Shown here: positions 11,735 to 23,045 of the stretch, one piece after another
Layout of the letters: each line of letters opens with the position of its first letter
Numbering within the stretch: position 1 is the stretch's first letter
Origin: Eublepharis macularius
Lineage: Eukaryota > Chordata > Lepidosauria > Squamata > Eublepharidae
Reading direction: 5' to 3'
Assembly: GCF_028583425.1 (NCBI RefSeq)
Contig: NC_072797.1
Coordinates: 24,214,001-24,278,000 of the forward strand
Length of the DNA: 64,000 bases
Notes under the pieces: generated by a model
Seen by the model: the letters and a program-made list of their open reading frames with translations, nothing else
The model's database searches: none
What the model was told of the DNA's origin: nothing
Position numbers and translations under genes: made by a program

Positions 11735-13391
11735 ATGTATTGTCGAAGGCTTTCACGGCCGGAGAACGATGGTTGTTGTGGGTTTTCCGGGCTGTATTGC
11801 CGTGGTCTTGGCATTGTAGTTCCTGACGTTTCGCCAGCAGCTGTGGCTGGCATCTTCAGGGGTGTAGCACCAAAAGACAGAGATCTCTCAGTGTCACAGT
11901 GTGGAAAAGATGTAGGTCATTTGTATCTACTCAGGAGGGGTGGGGTTGAGCTGAGTCATCCTGTAAGAGTTTCCCAGAGTGTGGAATGCTAATGGAGGGA
12001 GGCTTCACTGTATCCTGAGGAGGTTCTTTTGCATATGGATTGGTACTTGATGTGCTAATCTTCTCTGCAGGGCTATTGTCGGGGATAGAATGTTTTGTTA
12101 GCCTGGTGTTTTTCAGAACTGGAAACCATGCTCTGTTCATTCTTAAGGTTTCTTCTTTCCTGTTGAAGTTTTGCTTATGCTTGTGAATTTCAATGGCTTC
12201 CCTGTGCAGTCTGACAAAGTAGTTGGAAGTGTTGTCCAGTATTTTGGTGTCCTGGAATAAGATACTGTGCCCTGTTTGAGTTAGGCTATGTTCAGCCACT
12301 GCTGATTTTTCAGGTTGTCCAAGTCTGCAGTGTCTTTCATGTTCTTTTATTCTTGTCTGGATGCTACGCTTTGTGGTCCCGATGTAAACTTGTCCACAGC
12401 TGCAGGGTATACGGTATACTCCTGCAGAGGTGAGGGGGTCTCTACTGTCTTTTGCTGATCGTAGCATCTGTTGTATTTTTCGGGTGGGTCTGAATACTGC
12501 TTGAAGGTTATGCTTTTTCATAAGCTTTCCCATCTGATCAGTAATTCCTTTGATATATGGCAAAAACACTTTTCCTGTAGGAGACTGTTTTTCCTTGGTT
12601 GTTTGATTCATCCTGGGTTTGGTTGCTCTTCGGATTTCATTTCTGGAGTAGCCATTTGCCTGAAGTGCGTGGTTTAGATGATTAATTTCCTCATTGAGAA
12701 AGTGTGGCTCACATATCCGTCTTGCACGATCCACTAATGTTTTCATTATGCCTCTTTTCTGTCGGGGGTGGTGATTGGAGTTTTTGTGTAAGTACCGATC
12801 AGTGTGAGTTGGTTTCCTGTAGACCTTGTGACCTAACTGAAAGTTTGCTTTGTGGATGACCAAGGTATCCAGGAATGGGAGTTTTCCCTCGATTTCTTTC
12901 TCCATTGTGAATTGTATGTTCAGGTGGATGTTGTTGAGATGATTCAAAAACCCCATCAATTCTTCCTCCCCATGGCTCCAAATGATAAATGTATCATCCA
13001 CAAACCGGAACCATACACTAGGTTTGTGGGGTGCTGATTCTAGAGCTGTTTTTTCAAAATGTTCCATGTAGAAGTTTGCTATAACTGGGCTGAGTGGGCT
13101 CCCCATGGCCACCCCATCCATAGAATTCGTTGTCCCATTGGAAGTAACTGGTTGTCAGACAATGGTGGAATAAGGCTGTTACATCCTCTGGGAAAATCTG
13201 ATTAATAAGTGCAATAGTGTCTTTTACTGGAACCTTGGTAAACAGGGATACAACATCAAAACTGACAAGTATGTCTTGTGGATTGAGTTTCAGAGAACTG
13301 ATTTTGTTGATGAAATCTGCTGAATCTTTGATGTAAGACGAGGTTTTCCCGATGTGGTCCTGCAGGAGATCTGCCAGATGTCTAGCTAAAT
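11735..13391 (-). mobile_element. Penelope-like element, 5'-truncated, inserted in Copia gag
   Basis: The 14-bp word GTCTAAATTATGTG lies on both sides (11721-11734 and 13392-13405), showing insertion into the Copia gag region. The element lies on the - strand and holds an open stretch of about 396 codons (13121 to 11931). This starts within the reverse transcriptase core (GVAMGSPLSPVIANFYMEHFE, then FVDDTFIIW as the catalytic box). It runs through a linker into a GIY-YIG endonuclease (VYRIPCSCGQVYIGTTKRS, then TRIKEHERHCR and AVAEHSLTQTGH). The RT plus GIY-YIG order is the definition of Penelope-like elements. The N-terminal RT half is incomplete. The 3' end (lowest coordinates) carries the terminal repeat region with a hammerhead ribozyme core. 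Confidence 0.93.
11825..11859 (-). ncRNA. Hammerhead ribozyme core in Penelope terminal repeat
   Basis: On the - strand the segment reads CTGAAGA, then the stem II arms GCCAGC and GCTGGC around a 7-nt loop, then GAAAC and GTC. These are the conserved hammerhead blocks CUGANGA, stem II, GAAA and a GUC cleavage triplet. Stem I would pair the bases just before CTGAAGA (CCC here) with AGG just after GTC, with one mismatch. Stem III is nearly absent, as known for hammerheads of Penelope elements, which are thought to act as dimers. Activity is not shown. Confidence 0.75.
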
Positions 13392-16300
13392 GTCTAAATT
13401 ATGTGCTTGCAAGATTGCAAGAAAAAAGTCTTAATAGACAATTTCATAAAGATCAGTCCAATGAACATGCCTTGAAAGTTAGCTCAAGAAATGATTTCTC
13501 CTGCAGTTTCTGTGGGAAGAAGGGGCATCTAAAAAGAAACTGCCATTTTCTTGAATCACAAAGAGTGAGTAACTCCCAGCCACGCGGGATGGAGACAAAA
13601 GGCTTTAGGAATGCAGATAGAGTCAATGGCTCACCAAATGCTAATAGCCGACCTAATGCTGGCAGATCAAATAAGAACTGTTTAAATGTTGTCGCAAAAG
13701 ATGAAAGTATATTCCAATGGACAATCGATTCTGGGTGCAATCATCATTTAGCTAAAGATGAAGAGTTATTTGATGAAATGAATACACTTCGTGAAACACT
13801 GTATACTGCTAATGGAGAAACTCTGACCGCTCGGGGACGAGGCAATGTAACTGCATATTGTGCACTACCCAGTGGCCAAGTTAAAGTAGTGCAGATTGTT
13901 GACTGTCTTTATATACCTGAACTAAAAAAGCAACCTCCTTTCTGTCTCAGTGATGGCTCAAAAGGGGATAAAAACTGTATTCAAAGGAGAGAAATGTTTT
14001 ATTAGCAATGAAGGTGAATTAATTGCACAGGGCATATTAAAGGATGGACTGTATATGCTTGATTGCTCTGAAAGAGGAGTAAATCTAATTAAAGGGTGCA
14101 GTCACAAGAACTGTTCTCAACTTATTCATAGAAGGCTTGGACATGCTAATATAGATTATATATATCAGCTTGAAAGGCAGAATCTGACTAATGATTTGCA
14201 AATGAGAAAATGTCCTGATGCAGAGAAATGTGTTTGCTGTATTCAAGCCAAAGGCACAAGACCTTCTTTCACCAAGCAGAGTGAGAAGCAAACCATGAAA
14301 CCACTGGAGTTGATTCATAGTGATGTTTGTGGACCAATGGGAACAGTAACACCCAGTGGAAGTAAGTATATTCTGACTTTTACTGATGATTTTTCAAGAT
14401 TCACTGTAACTTACCTGCTCAGAGAGAAGAGCCAAGTACTGGAAAAATTCAAGCTGTACCTAGCAATGGTGCAGAACAGATTCCAGAGAAAACCAATGGC
14501 TATCCGCACAGACAATGGAGGCGAGTACATGGGGAAGGAGATGACAAGCTTCCTAGCAGCTGAAGGAATACAGCATCACCTGACCGTACCGTACACCCTC
14601 GAACTCAATGGGATAGTGGAGAGGAAAAATCGTTCTTTAACAAAAATGTGCAGAAGTATGCTCCAAGAAACAGAGCTACCTCAAAAATATTGGGGAGAAG
14701 CTATCAACACTGCCGCCTATCTGCAGAACATGCTGCCTACAAAGGGTGCAAGCAGCACACCATTTGAACTGTGGTGTGCCCAATGTAAGGCATCTGAGAG
14801 TGTTTGGATCAAAGGCCTACACTTACATTCCAAAGGAAAAGAGGTCTAAGCTGTATCTCAGAACAGAAGAAGGCATATTTGTTGGATATGCACTGGGATG
14901 CAAAGGATACGGAATCCTCAGCCCAGAGACAGACACGGTGAAGATTTGCAACGTGGTATACATTGATGAAAGAGAGAAGGCAAGCAAGCCAGACACCAGA
15001 GAATCTACACCAAAGGAAGCTGATGCAGCACAGCAGCCAGAGATTGTGCAACTCTGGGACCTGACTGAGACACATGAGACACCTGCAGAGCCCACAGAAA
15101 GAGAAGGGGAAGCAGAGCCAAGTGTCAGACGCTCAGCCAGAACAAACAAAGGAGTTCCACCAATGAAATTCTCTTACCTGGCAAAACAGAAGCTGTACCA
15201 GAACCTTCTAGCTGGGAAGACATAGAAGGAATGCCAACAAGAGAAGCAGAGAAATGGAGAAAAGCTGCAAAAGAAGAAATTGACTCTCTGATCCAGAACA
15301 AGACATGGATCCTCACAGAACTACCACCTGGAAAGAGGACAGTAGGATGCAAATGGATCTTCAAAACCAAACTTGATGCAGATGGAGAAGTACAGAAGTA
15401 CAAAGCAAGACTAGTTGCAAAGGGATATTCCCAGAAGTATGGAGAAGACTATGATGAAACCTTTGCACCAGTAGTGAAACACACTTCAGTAAGAACACTA
15501 CTGAGCATAGCAGCCGCAAGGAAGATGCATGTGGAGCATCTGGATGTGAAAACTGCTTTTCTACACGGAGAGCTGAAAGAAGACGTGTATATGACACAGC
15601 CTCCTGGATTTGAACAGTCCAAAGACAGAGGACTTGTATGCAAACTGCAGAAGAGCATTTATGGACTGAAACAGGCTGCAAGGGCCTGGAACCAGAAACT
15701 GAACCAAATGCTCATCAAAGAAGTATTCAAGCAAGGTGGGGCAGAATGCTGCTTGTACTCAAGAAAGACAACAAATGGACTTTTATTCTAATTTATGTAG
15801 ATGATCTTCTCCTTTGTTATGAAAATCAACAAGATTGTGATGAAATAATTCAGCATCTGAACCAAGAGGTTCAGGTAAAGCATCTTGGAAATGTCAGTTT
15901 TTACCTCGGCGTTCAGATAGAGCGAGAGGAAGATGGAAGCTATCTTCTCAATCAAAAACAAAAGATCATGGACTTCCTAGACTACATGGATATGAAAGAT
16001 GGAAAACCAACATGTACTCCAATAGAAACAGATTTCCTGAAGCAAGATGGAAACAATGAACCACTGAGAAACATCAAAGTGTACAGAGAAGCAATTGGAA
16101 AACTGCTCTACATAAGTACAGTAACCAGACCTGACATAGCAGCAGCAGTTGGAATACTGTGCAGGAAAAGTGCATCACCAAGTGTGAATGACTGGCAAGC
16201 AGTCAAAAGACTGGCAAGATACCTGAGAGGTACTGCACAACTGAAGCTCAAGCTACCAGCAAGCGACAATCCCAGACTATTGGGATTCATGGATGCTGAC

Positions 16301-16762
16301 TGGGCAGAAGACATTACAGACAGAAAGTCTACCAGTGGACGAGTTCTTCTACGGTGGAGGAGCAATCAGTTGGACAAGCAGAAAGCAAGACCTTGTAGCG
16401 GCGTCAACTACAGAAGCTGAATACATATCAGCAGCAGAAGCATGCCAAGAACTCAAGTGGAGCCTACAACTGTTAGAAGACTTTGGGATAGATGAACCCA
16501 AACCTATACAACTTTTTAAAGATAATCAATCTTGCATAAAACTTGCAAATACAGAAAGAATTGGCTCAAGAACCAAGCACATTGACATAAAGAGTCACAT
16601 TGTGAAAAATATGCAAGAAGAAGGGCTTGTTGAGCTACAGTACTGTCCCACAGAAGAAATGATAGCAGACATTCTCACCAAGTCACTTGCCAAAGAGAAG
16701 TTTCAAAGTCTACGTAAAAGCCTGAATTTTGTGGACTTTGTACACTAGACATTGAGAAGGGG

Positions 16763-17100
16763 TGTTGGAAATAGCAATGTCTGGTGTACTGCAGCAGCAA
16801 GAAGGAAGAAGAGACTTCTATGCAGGGGGCAGCAAGGATCACTTAGTTAGGACAGTGAGAGCAGCATCGCTCTTGTTTCCTGGGGGTCATTTCCTTGTCT
16901 TGTCTCCTATTGGCCTAAACAGGGCAATATCCTGCTTCTCTCTCCTGCCACACTTCTTTTCTTTCTCTGTAAGATGTAGTCAGATAGCAAGGATCTCTCT
17001 CTCCCTCTTTCCTATCAAGTATGTAACTTCCTCAAATAAACTTTTTGCCTCTTTAATCAGCACAGCATAACTTCACTGCTCTTTTTGCACTCAGCTAACA
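16763..17100 (+). repeat. 3' LTR of the Copia element
   Basis: 338 bp, paired with 10757-11087. It directly follows the purine tract GAGAAGGGG and is directly followed by the second copy of the AGGTG target duplication and then by L1 sequence. Confidence 0.93.
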
Positions 17101-17769
17101 AGGTGAAGGAGCTTTGCGATGTTGAGATAAATTTAAATGGGGAGATCCTATTTATGGGCATCTGGGAGAATAATAAAAGTACAGGAAAATAGACAGCACT
17201 TGTTAAAAGCCATGATTATAGCTGCCCATGCTGTAATAGCGTATGGATGGAAAGATGCCTCTAAATGGACTTTGGAAAGATGGAATTGGTATCTATATGA
17301 ATGGATCCAATCAGACATTTTATCGATATTAAAACAGGATAAGACATGGGAAAATAAGACGTTAACGATAAGGAAGAAATGGTCTAGATACATTAGATGG
17401 GTAAGAGGAGGCGAGACCAACCAAATTATATTAATGAAACTCCAAAGCGTGTGCTCAGGGTTAAAGATATAAAGCAGATTATTCTTATGGTCGTTCCTCT
17501 TGGGGGGGGGCGAGAAAAGGGGGAAAACAAACTTGTATCGGATGTATGGATTGTTAAATTTATTCTATATGTAAATGTATATGAAGTATAGACAGTATGT
17601 GGAGGTAATATTAATGTATACCATCAGTACAATAAAAAAAGTTAAAAAAAAATAAAAGGGATGGGAAAAAGCTGAACTCATGCGTACTTAAAAAGGGTGA
17701 TACTTTTGAAATTTTGTTTCTGGGAAATAAAATCTGAATATTCTTCTGCTTTATGCTGACACACTAAAG

Positions 17770-17793
17770 AATGTGGAAATTACTGCTTGAACA
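17770..17793 (+). CDS. EGFLAM: EGFLAM 24-nt cassette micro-exon (ECGNYCLN insert)
   Basis: A tiny exon with a pyrimidine-rich approach, an AAAG| acceptor and a strong donor |GTAAGTA. With the G left over from the exon ending at 8043 it encodes ECGNYCLN, and its last A joins CT of the exon at 23682 to give Thr, so the join reads CQK-ECGNYCLN-TVTEAIE. I recall an insert of this sequence at exactly this position in one human pikachurin isoform, absent in another. It is symmetric (24 nt, phase 1-1), so skipping keeps the frame. It lies about 115 bp downstream of the L1/Copia/Penelope nest. Usage is inferred; there is no transcript evidence here. Confidence 0.88.
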
Positions 17794-19542
17794 GTAAGTA
17801 ACCACTGAGAGAGGTTTTCTTTGTATGTATAGTTGTGTGTATAGTTGTGTGTCTTTATGTGTGCTGCCTCTCTATAAAGGTAGCTGCATGATTTAAACTG
17901 CTTTTTGTAGATAACGTAATCCACAATCTTCTCCCAAATTGCATTTTAATGCTGCAACATCTTGATGAGGCTTGTAAACAGCCATTTTACCTTGCCACCT
18001 GAGACTATTGAGAATTGCCTCTGGATAAACACAAACAACAAAGAGTATTGTGGCACCCTAAAGATTAACTATTTTAACGTGTCAATAAATGCATTAATCT
18101 TTAAGGCTCTTTATTGTTCCCACTTCAGCAGATTACCCTCCCAGAATCCAAGTATGTGTAGCTGGCAGTTTTGTAGAAATGCTAAGAACTGTACATTTTG
18201 TGGATTTTCTTGCGCAGCTGATATTTAAAAACAACAACAAAAGGAAAAGAGGCTATAGGTAGATGACCCTTTAGAATGTAAAGCATTACCAGCTCTGCAT
18301 ATTCCAGAAATCTATCCGATGCCTTGGAAACACAGAATCCAAATTTTGTTTATTGCAAGAAATGTCTAGCTTTTGTGACTGCAGATTAAAATATGCAGCT
18401 GCCAGCTTTCAATCAACATCTAATTCTGATCTCTCCTTGCCAAAAAAAAAAAAAATCCCAGAATCTTGGAATTGGATCAGAATTTGATGGGAAAACAAGG
18501 AAATATCAACAAATGTGCTTACAGAACTTGGGCTGCAAAGAATGCTGTTTTTAGTAGTATAGAGAAGTTACTACTTTTTGTAATGATGTTGGGTGCAGTC
18601 CAGCAACAGAGAAGGACTTTTAACTCCCACCCATTTCAGTGATAAATTGAAGAATGTGGTTGACTTGCCTGTTGAACGATAACGGAACGTGCTTGTTTAG
18701 TTGAGACCTTGCTTCCCTTACTTCACTGGGACTTATTTTCTAGGAAGTGTGTTAAGAATTAAAACCTTCAGAGCACTGAGCATTGACTGGATTGTGCCCA
18801 AGAAGAACGAAAATTTCCTATACTTACTTCTGAATTACTGTGTGTGTCTCAAAAGCATCCTTAAACCAGCAGAAATGGTTTCAGAAAGATTGCATCGTAG
18901 CTACGTTGTGCCTTATGGCCCTAAATCACCACTCCAAGAATTTCCCAGACCGCTTACTTATATTTCATCTTTGAAAGAAATCATATTCCTTATGCAAAAC
19001 ATACCAGTTTTCCAAGAGTTTAACGATAGAAATATCCGTTTTAGCACTCTATCGGACTGTGGCATTTCCACTTTGTTAATTTTAATGGAATATGGCTAGA
19101 CTTCTGCATAAAGCCCACTGAAATCCCGTTCCGTGGCATTTTGGGTTGCTCAGCTGCAACAACGGAACACAATCCAACTGGCGCAGTTCAGTACAAGGTA
19201 GACAGGATTAAATGTCATGCTGTGTGTTTTGCTTGCTGAGTGGAGGCTTCTTCTGGCAACTGACCGCACAGCAGCAGCAGTGTGAGGTCAGCTTTCTATA
19301 TAGATGGGCCACATTGTGTGTCAAATGCTCTCAGTGGCGGCTGGTTGCAACCTGGAAACTTCATGCCGTAGGCGGGATCCACATGGTAACCCATGCTACT
19401 GCATGCAGCAGTCCTCCTACAGGGAGCATGCTCTGTAATCTGATCCTAACGTTCAGCATTTAACCACACTCACTGGGTCACTCTACACATTTCTTCTTTT
19501 ACAAGTTCTCCATGGAGCCAACTCGTGCTCCATGCAGACACA
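17794..19542. other. EGFLAM large intron, after the micro-exon
   Basis: AT-rich, mostly featureless; a scrap of the Penelope-type short repeat near 18030-18065. Confidence 0.45.
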
Positions 19543-19889
19543 CGTCAGCTCCAGGGACTGGCTTCTATATATAACAAAAGAGAGTAAAAATGGGCTCAAA
19601 AAGCTGCCGCTGGGGGAAGGATCGCTCCTGCCTTTCTCCTAAGACTTTTTCCCCCATGCAAAAAGTGTGTGTGTGTACGCGGAGTTTTCTTCTTTCTGCT
19701 GCCACAAATGCACATAATACCTCCACGTGGGGTGGCAGAAATGGGGAAATGTCTCCCCTCCACACTGTTTTTGCACGGGTGGGGGGGCAGAAGCTTGGGA
19801 GAAAGGCCAGGAGCGTTCACTCCCCTGGTGGCAGCTTTCCGAGCCCATTTGCACTTTTTTTTTAAATAGGAGCCAATCCCTGTGCTGAT
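19543..19889. repeat. Long foldback repeat, about 347 bp
   Basis: The left arm (CAGGGACTGGCTTCTATAT ... ATGGGCTC..AAAGCTGCC ... CGCTCCTGCCTTTCTCC) is matched by the reverse complement of the right arm (GGAGAAAGGCCAGGAGCG ... GGCAGCTTTCCGAGCCCAT ... GGAGCCAATCCCTGTG). The central loop is about 80 bp, including a (GT)n run. Class unknown; probably a large MITE. Confidence 0.6.
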
Positions 19890-20335
19890 GCTAAGGTCGC
19901 CAGGGAGTCCCTCGATGGGAGATGCCCAGGTCCCTGGACTCTCCTGGCGGGGGATTGGGAGCCGGCACTTACCCCGGCTTCCTTCTTCACATGCGCGCTC
20001 CCAGCTTGCGTGATATCACTTCTGGGAGTGATGGCATCACACGGGGGGGGAGGGTCAAAGGGTGCCATCCTTGCTGGCGTGGGCTGCCACCTGCCGCCAC
20101 TGCCACGGCCCTCTCTTGTTTGGTGCACAGGGACCGGGGCAGCAGCGAGAACGGGCAGTGATGGCGGCAAGAGTGGCCTGCTCTCACTGCCGCCACCACG
20201 GCCTCGCTGCCACCGCCGCAGCCTTCTCTCACGGCGCTGGAGTGCACCCCCCCCTGCCAGCCAAGTAAGTGGGTACAGGGGAAAGGGTAGGATTGGGGAT
20301 CTCCTGCCCCAAGTGGGGGAATGGGAACCCTAGCT
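19890..20335. repeat. GC-rich segment, probable unclassified interspersed repeat
   Basis: A block far richer in G and C and in CpG than its surroundings, with CCAGGGAGTCC/GGACTCTCCTGG inverted words, (CCG)-rich runs and GGGGATCTCCTGCCCC near the end. It ends sharply at 20335. There is no credible gene in it. It could be a repeat or a small CpG island. Confidence 0.4.
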
Positions 20336-22829
20336 GATGCGTGTCTTCACAGAGCATGGGTTGACTCCATGGAGAAGTCGTAAAAGAAGTAACGTATAGA
20401 GTGATCCTTTAATTCTATGCATTATTTCAGTGAGACTGAGGGCTGAAATGTGCATGGTAGAAGCAGGCACAGGGGAGAGCACGTGCTTGACTGTACCACT
20501 CATTGCAAGGCAGGACCATCCCTTCTCTCTGATATGTTTTCTATGTACAGAAAGTGTTATAGGGAAAGTATTCAGCCTGGTGACTCCCCCCGTCTGAAAA
20601 TAGCACAACCCTAGCAAAAGCTGCAGTGCCTGGTTGCTTGGAGTCAATGCTCTGAAGCACTCCTCTTTGACTGGGTTCCATCCAAGGTGGTTAGGATGGA
20701 GATGCTGGGCAATGCTGGAAGTAGCGACGCTGAGCTGCAAAAACCTAAAAGTGAACAACACGTCATCTTTTGTGACCTAAACATACAAGCACACTGAACG
20801 TGGCATGTTTAAGCCCATTGATTTCTGTGGGCTTCAACATGCCGCATTCTGGCTGCGTGGTGGTTGTGATGTTGAAGAAGAAAGGGTTATGTTACACCTT
20901 TTCCCCCCTCACAGTGCAATCCTAGGCAGAGTTAATTTCAGTGGACTTAGAAGGTTATGACTCTCCTTGGGATTGCGCTACTAGGCTAGTATCAGCAAGA
21001 GATTAGCCCCAAATCTCATCCCTGAAAGCCTGGCTGTGTGCACCCCAGTCCTGTGACCAGCGATGGCACACCCTAGCCTGCATTGTGGAGTGCGTTGCAT
21101 TGTGTCAGCATGGTGCAAGACTTGGTTTCTGCTTTGGCCACACTGGACATTTTCCCTAATTTCATTGCAGATGAAACGGCCATTTGCCTACCAGGTATTT
21201 TTTTTTCATATTTTGTTACCATGCATTTCCTGCCCCCCTCTCTACTGTTTCCTTTTTAGTCATGTGAAGAAAGACCTAAACTTGATGACTAAGGAAAGTG
21301 AGAAAAAACAAGGAAAGGCTGAAAAATGAGAATGGAAAACACTGAACTCGCTTCTCCTTTGGGGTTCCCCTCCATTTTGTTTACTAAAGAATATGACCCT
21401 TTATGTAATTTTCCCGGTATGTAATTTACCTAGTCCGTTAACAGAAAATCAAAAACATCTCAACCTGTTGCTAAGATAACAACTGGCTCCAATCAAATGA
21501 GATGAGAGGCGGGGTCAGGCAAATGAGCCATAAAAAGTTATAATCTCGCTTCAGGACCGAGCAAAGGATGCCCTCATACATTGCCTGCGTTCTGATGCCA
21601 TGAATGAACCATGGTTGTTTTGTGATGGGGATTAACTTCCAGAGGCCTCTGGTTCATAAATTTCCTCATTTCTCCCCTTCCTGTCTGCACACCGAGACTG
21701 AAAACTTTCTGGCTTAAAATGAGCCAGAATTTCTTCTTGTCTAAATCAGAAACTTTTAACAAACTCTGAATGTGTATCTTGTCAAAAGAGCATTGTAATT
21801 TAGGGTTAAATGTAGGTTAGAATCTAAGCGTACAAGAAAGGTAGGGGGGGGGGACACACAATTAGTTCAAGCACCTGACTTTGATGTTACAACAAATTGT
21901 GGCTAACTTGAAAACAGGAAGTCTTCAAACTAGGTGTGGTGGGAGAAGGGAAAGACTGCAAGAATTCAACACTTGTTCTCCTCACAAACAAACCATGGTT
22001 TGTTTTGTTTGTACGTGATGACTAAATGCTTTCCTGGTTGGTTGATAGTCCTACATTTGGCAGCAAGTCAGGAGGGAGAGAGGGAAGTTGACTGTTGGAG
22101 AGCTGCTCACTTAAAGATGCCTTGGAGCTGGACCTGTTTTTTGAAAGAGAGGATCACGTCCTTACAATCTTCGGTGCGATGTCTTGAACAGGCAATATAA
22201 GGCTTCCCCTGAAAGAGCATGGTCTCGGCCAGCTAGGAATTAACTCTGCTTCAGGCAGCAAGTTGGAGTGCCCTGCACCCCGGCATTCAAACAGTGATGT
22301 CGAAGGGCCTCAGACTGATATTTCACAAGACATGCCAGGCTTTTGAGAGGAGGAGAGGCAAGCCAAAACAGCATGCCCCCTCCTCTTGAAAAACTTCAGG
22401 GTGTTTCACCCAAACACCAGTTCAGGCAATGTCGATGGTTTGTAGAGTGCAGCTAAATGTGTGGATTAGGACCCAGGCTAGTGGTGCGGCCTTCAGAGAA
22501 GAGAAAATTTTGACCACTCCCTGTAACCCTGAGATGCCAATAGAATTGCTTTTAAAACGCTTCAGCCACCCTGCTTGCCATTACAAGTATTTGAACAGTA
22601 ACTTTATCTAGAATAATTCCTCACAGAGGAGACTTGTATTGGATACATGAGAAATAAAAACAGTCAATGGGGTTTGGGATCATAAAAGTAAAGATCCATG
22701 TCACGGAGACTACTTATGTGAGGAGCCATTTGCTTCTTTCCCTAGCCTCAGCCATACTTAAATGGGAACCATTTCCTGTTAGGCTCATCAGATGGTACTT
22801 CACCTTTGTGGTGATGATGATGATGATAT
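20336..22829. other. EGFLAM large intron
   Basis: No gene. There is a hairpin at about 20802-20843 (GGCATGTT..AAGCCCA with TGGGCTT..AACATGCC) and a poly-G run near 21844. Confidence 0.45.
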
Positions 22830-23045
22830 TAACTGTGCCTATATACCGCTCTTCTAGACAGATTGGTGCCCACCCAGAGCGGTGAGCAAGTTAGTGTTAT
22901 TATCCCCACAATACAACTGGGAAGCTGGGGCTGAGAGGAGTGGTTTACCCAAAGCCACCTACTGAGCTCATGGTAGTAGTGGGATTCAAACCAGTAGAGT
23001 GCTGATTCACAGCCAAATCACTTAACCACTGTGCTACAGCAGCTA
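22830..23045 (-). repeat. tRNA-derived SINE, divergent copy
   Basis: Reverse-strand SINE with CACCCAGAGCGGTGAGCAAG (tail), GGGATTCAAACC (B box reversed) and CACTTAACCACTGTGCTAC (A box reversed). Confidence 0.65.

Larger units (their letters stand above)
10757..17100 (+). mobile_element. Copia (Ty1/copia) LTR retrotransposon, fossil
   Basis: Bounded by two LTRs that begin TGTTGG and end TAACA, with a 5-bp target duplication AGGTG at 10752-10756 and 17101-17105. In order it holds a gag region (UBN2-like start near 11180, CCHC knuckle CSFCGKKGHLKRNCHF near 13500), an aspartic protease (DSGCNHH near 13730), an integrase (14100-14800), then reverse transcriptase (YVDDLLL near 15795) and RNase H (to 16745). 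The order protease, integrase, RT is diagnostic for Copia. A purine-rich tract GAGAAGGGG precedes the 3' LTR. It is broken, with about half a dozen interruptions plus a Penelope insertion in gag. The LTRs differ by about 5% by eye, suggesting tens of millions of years. Confidence 0.95.
10620..17655 (+). mobile_element. 5'-truncated L1 LINE tail, split by a Copia insertion
   Basis: Two blocks, 10620-10756 and 17106-17655, are parts of one L1 copy. The first encodes the end of ORF2 with the typical CWHC...HLWWEC motif; the second carries the remaining ORF2 end and a 3' tail ending in A-rich sequence (AATAAAAAAAGTTAAAAAAAAATAA). The same 14-bp word AAGGGATGGGAAAA flanks the pair at 10606-10619 and 17656-17669, the expected target duplication for L1 target-primed insertion. 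It is heavily 5'-truncated: about 690 bp of L1 in all. Confidence 0.85.

Noticed and set aside
18701-19099. Open frame of 132 codons on + in the EGFLAM intron
   Set aside because: No recognisable domain, no splice or start context, and composition like the surrounding intron; taken as chance.
19862-20333. Several overlapping open frames in the GC-rich block
   Set aside because: High GC lowers stop frequency in all frames, which explains frames open on both strands at once; no protein family recognised.
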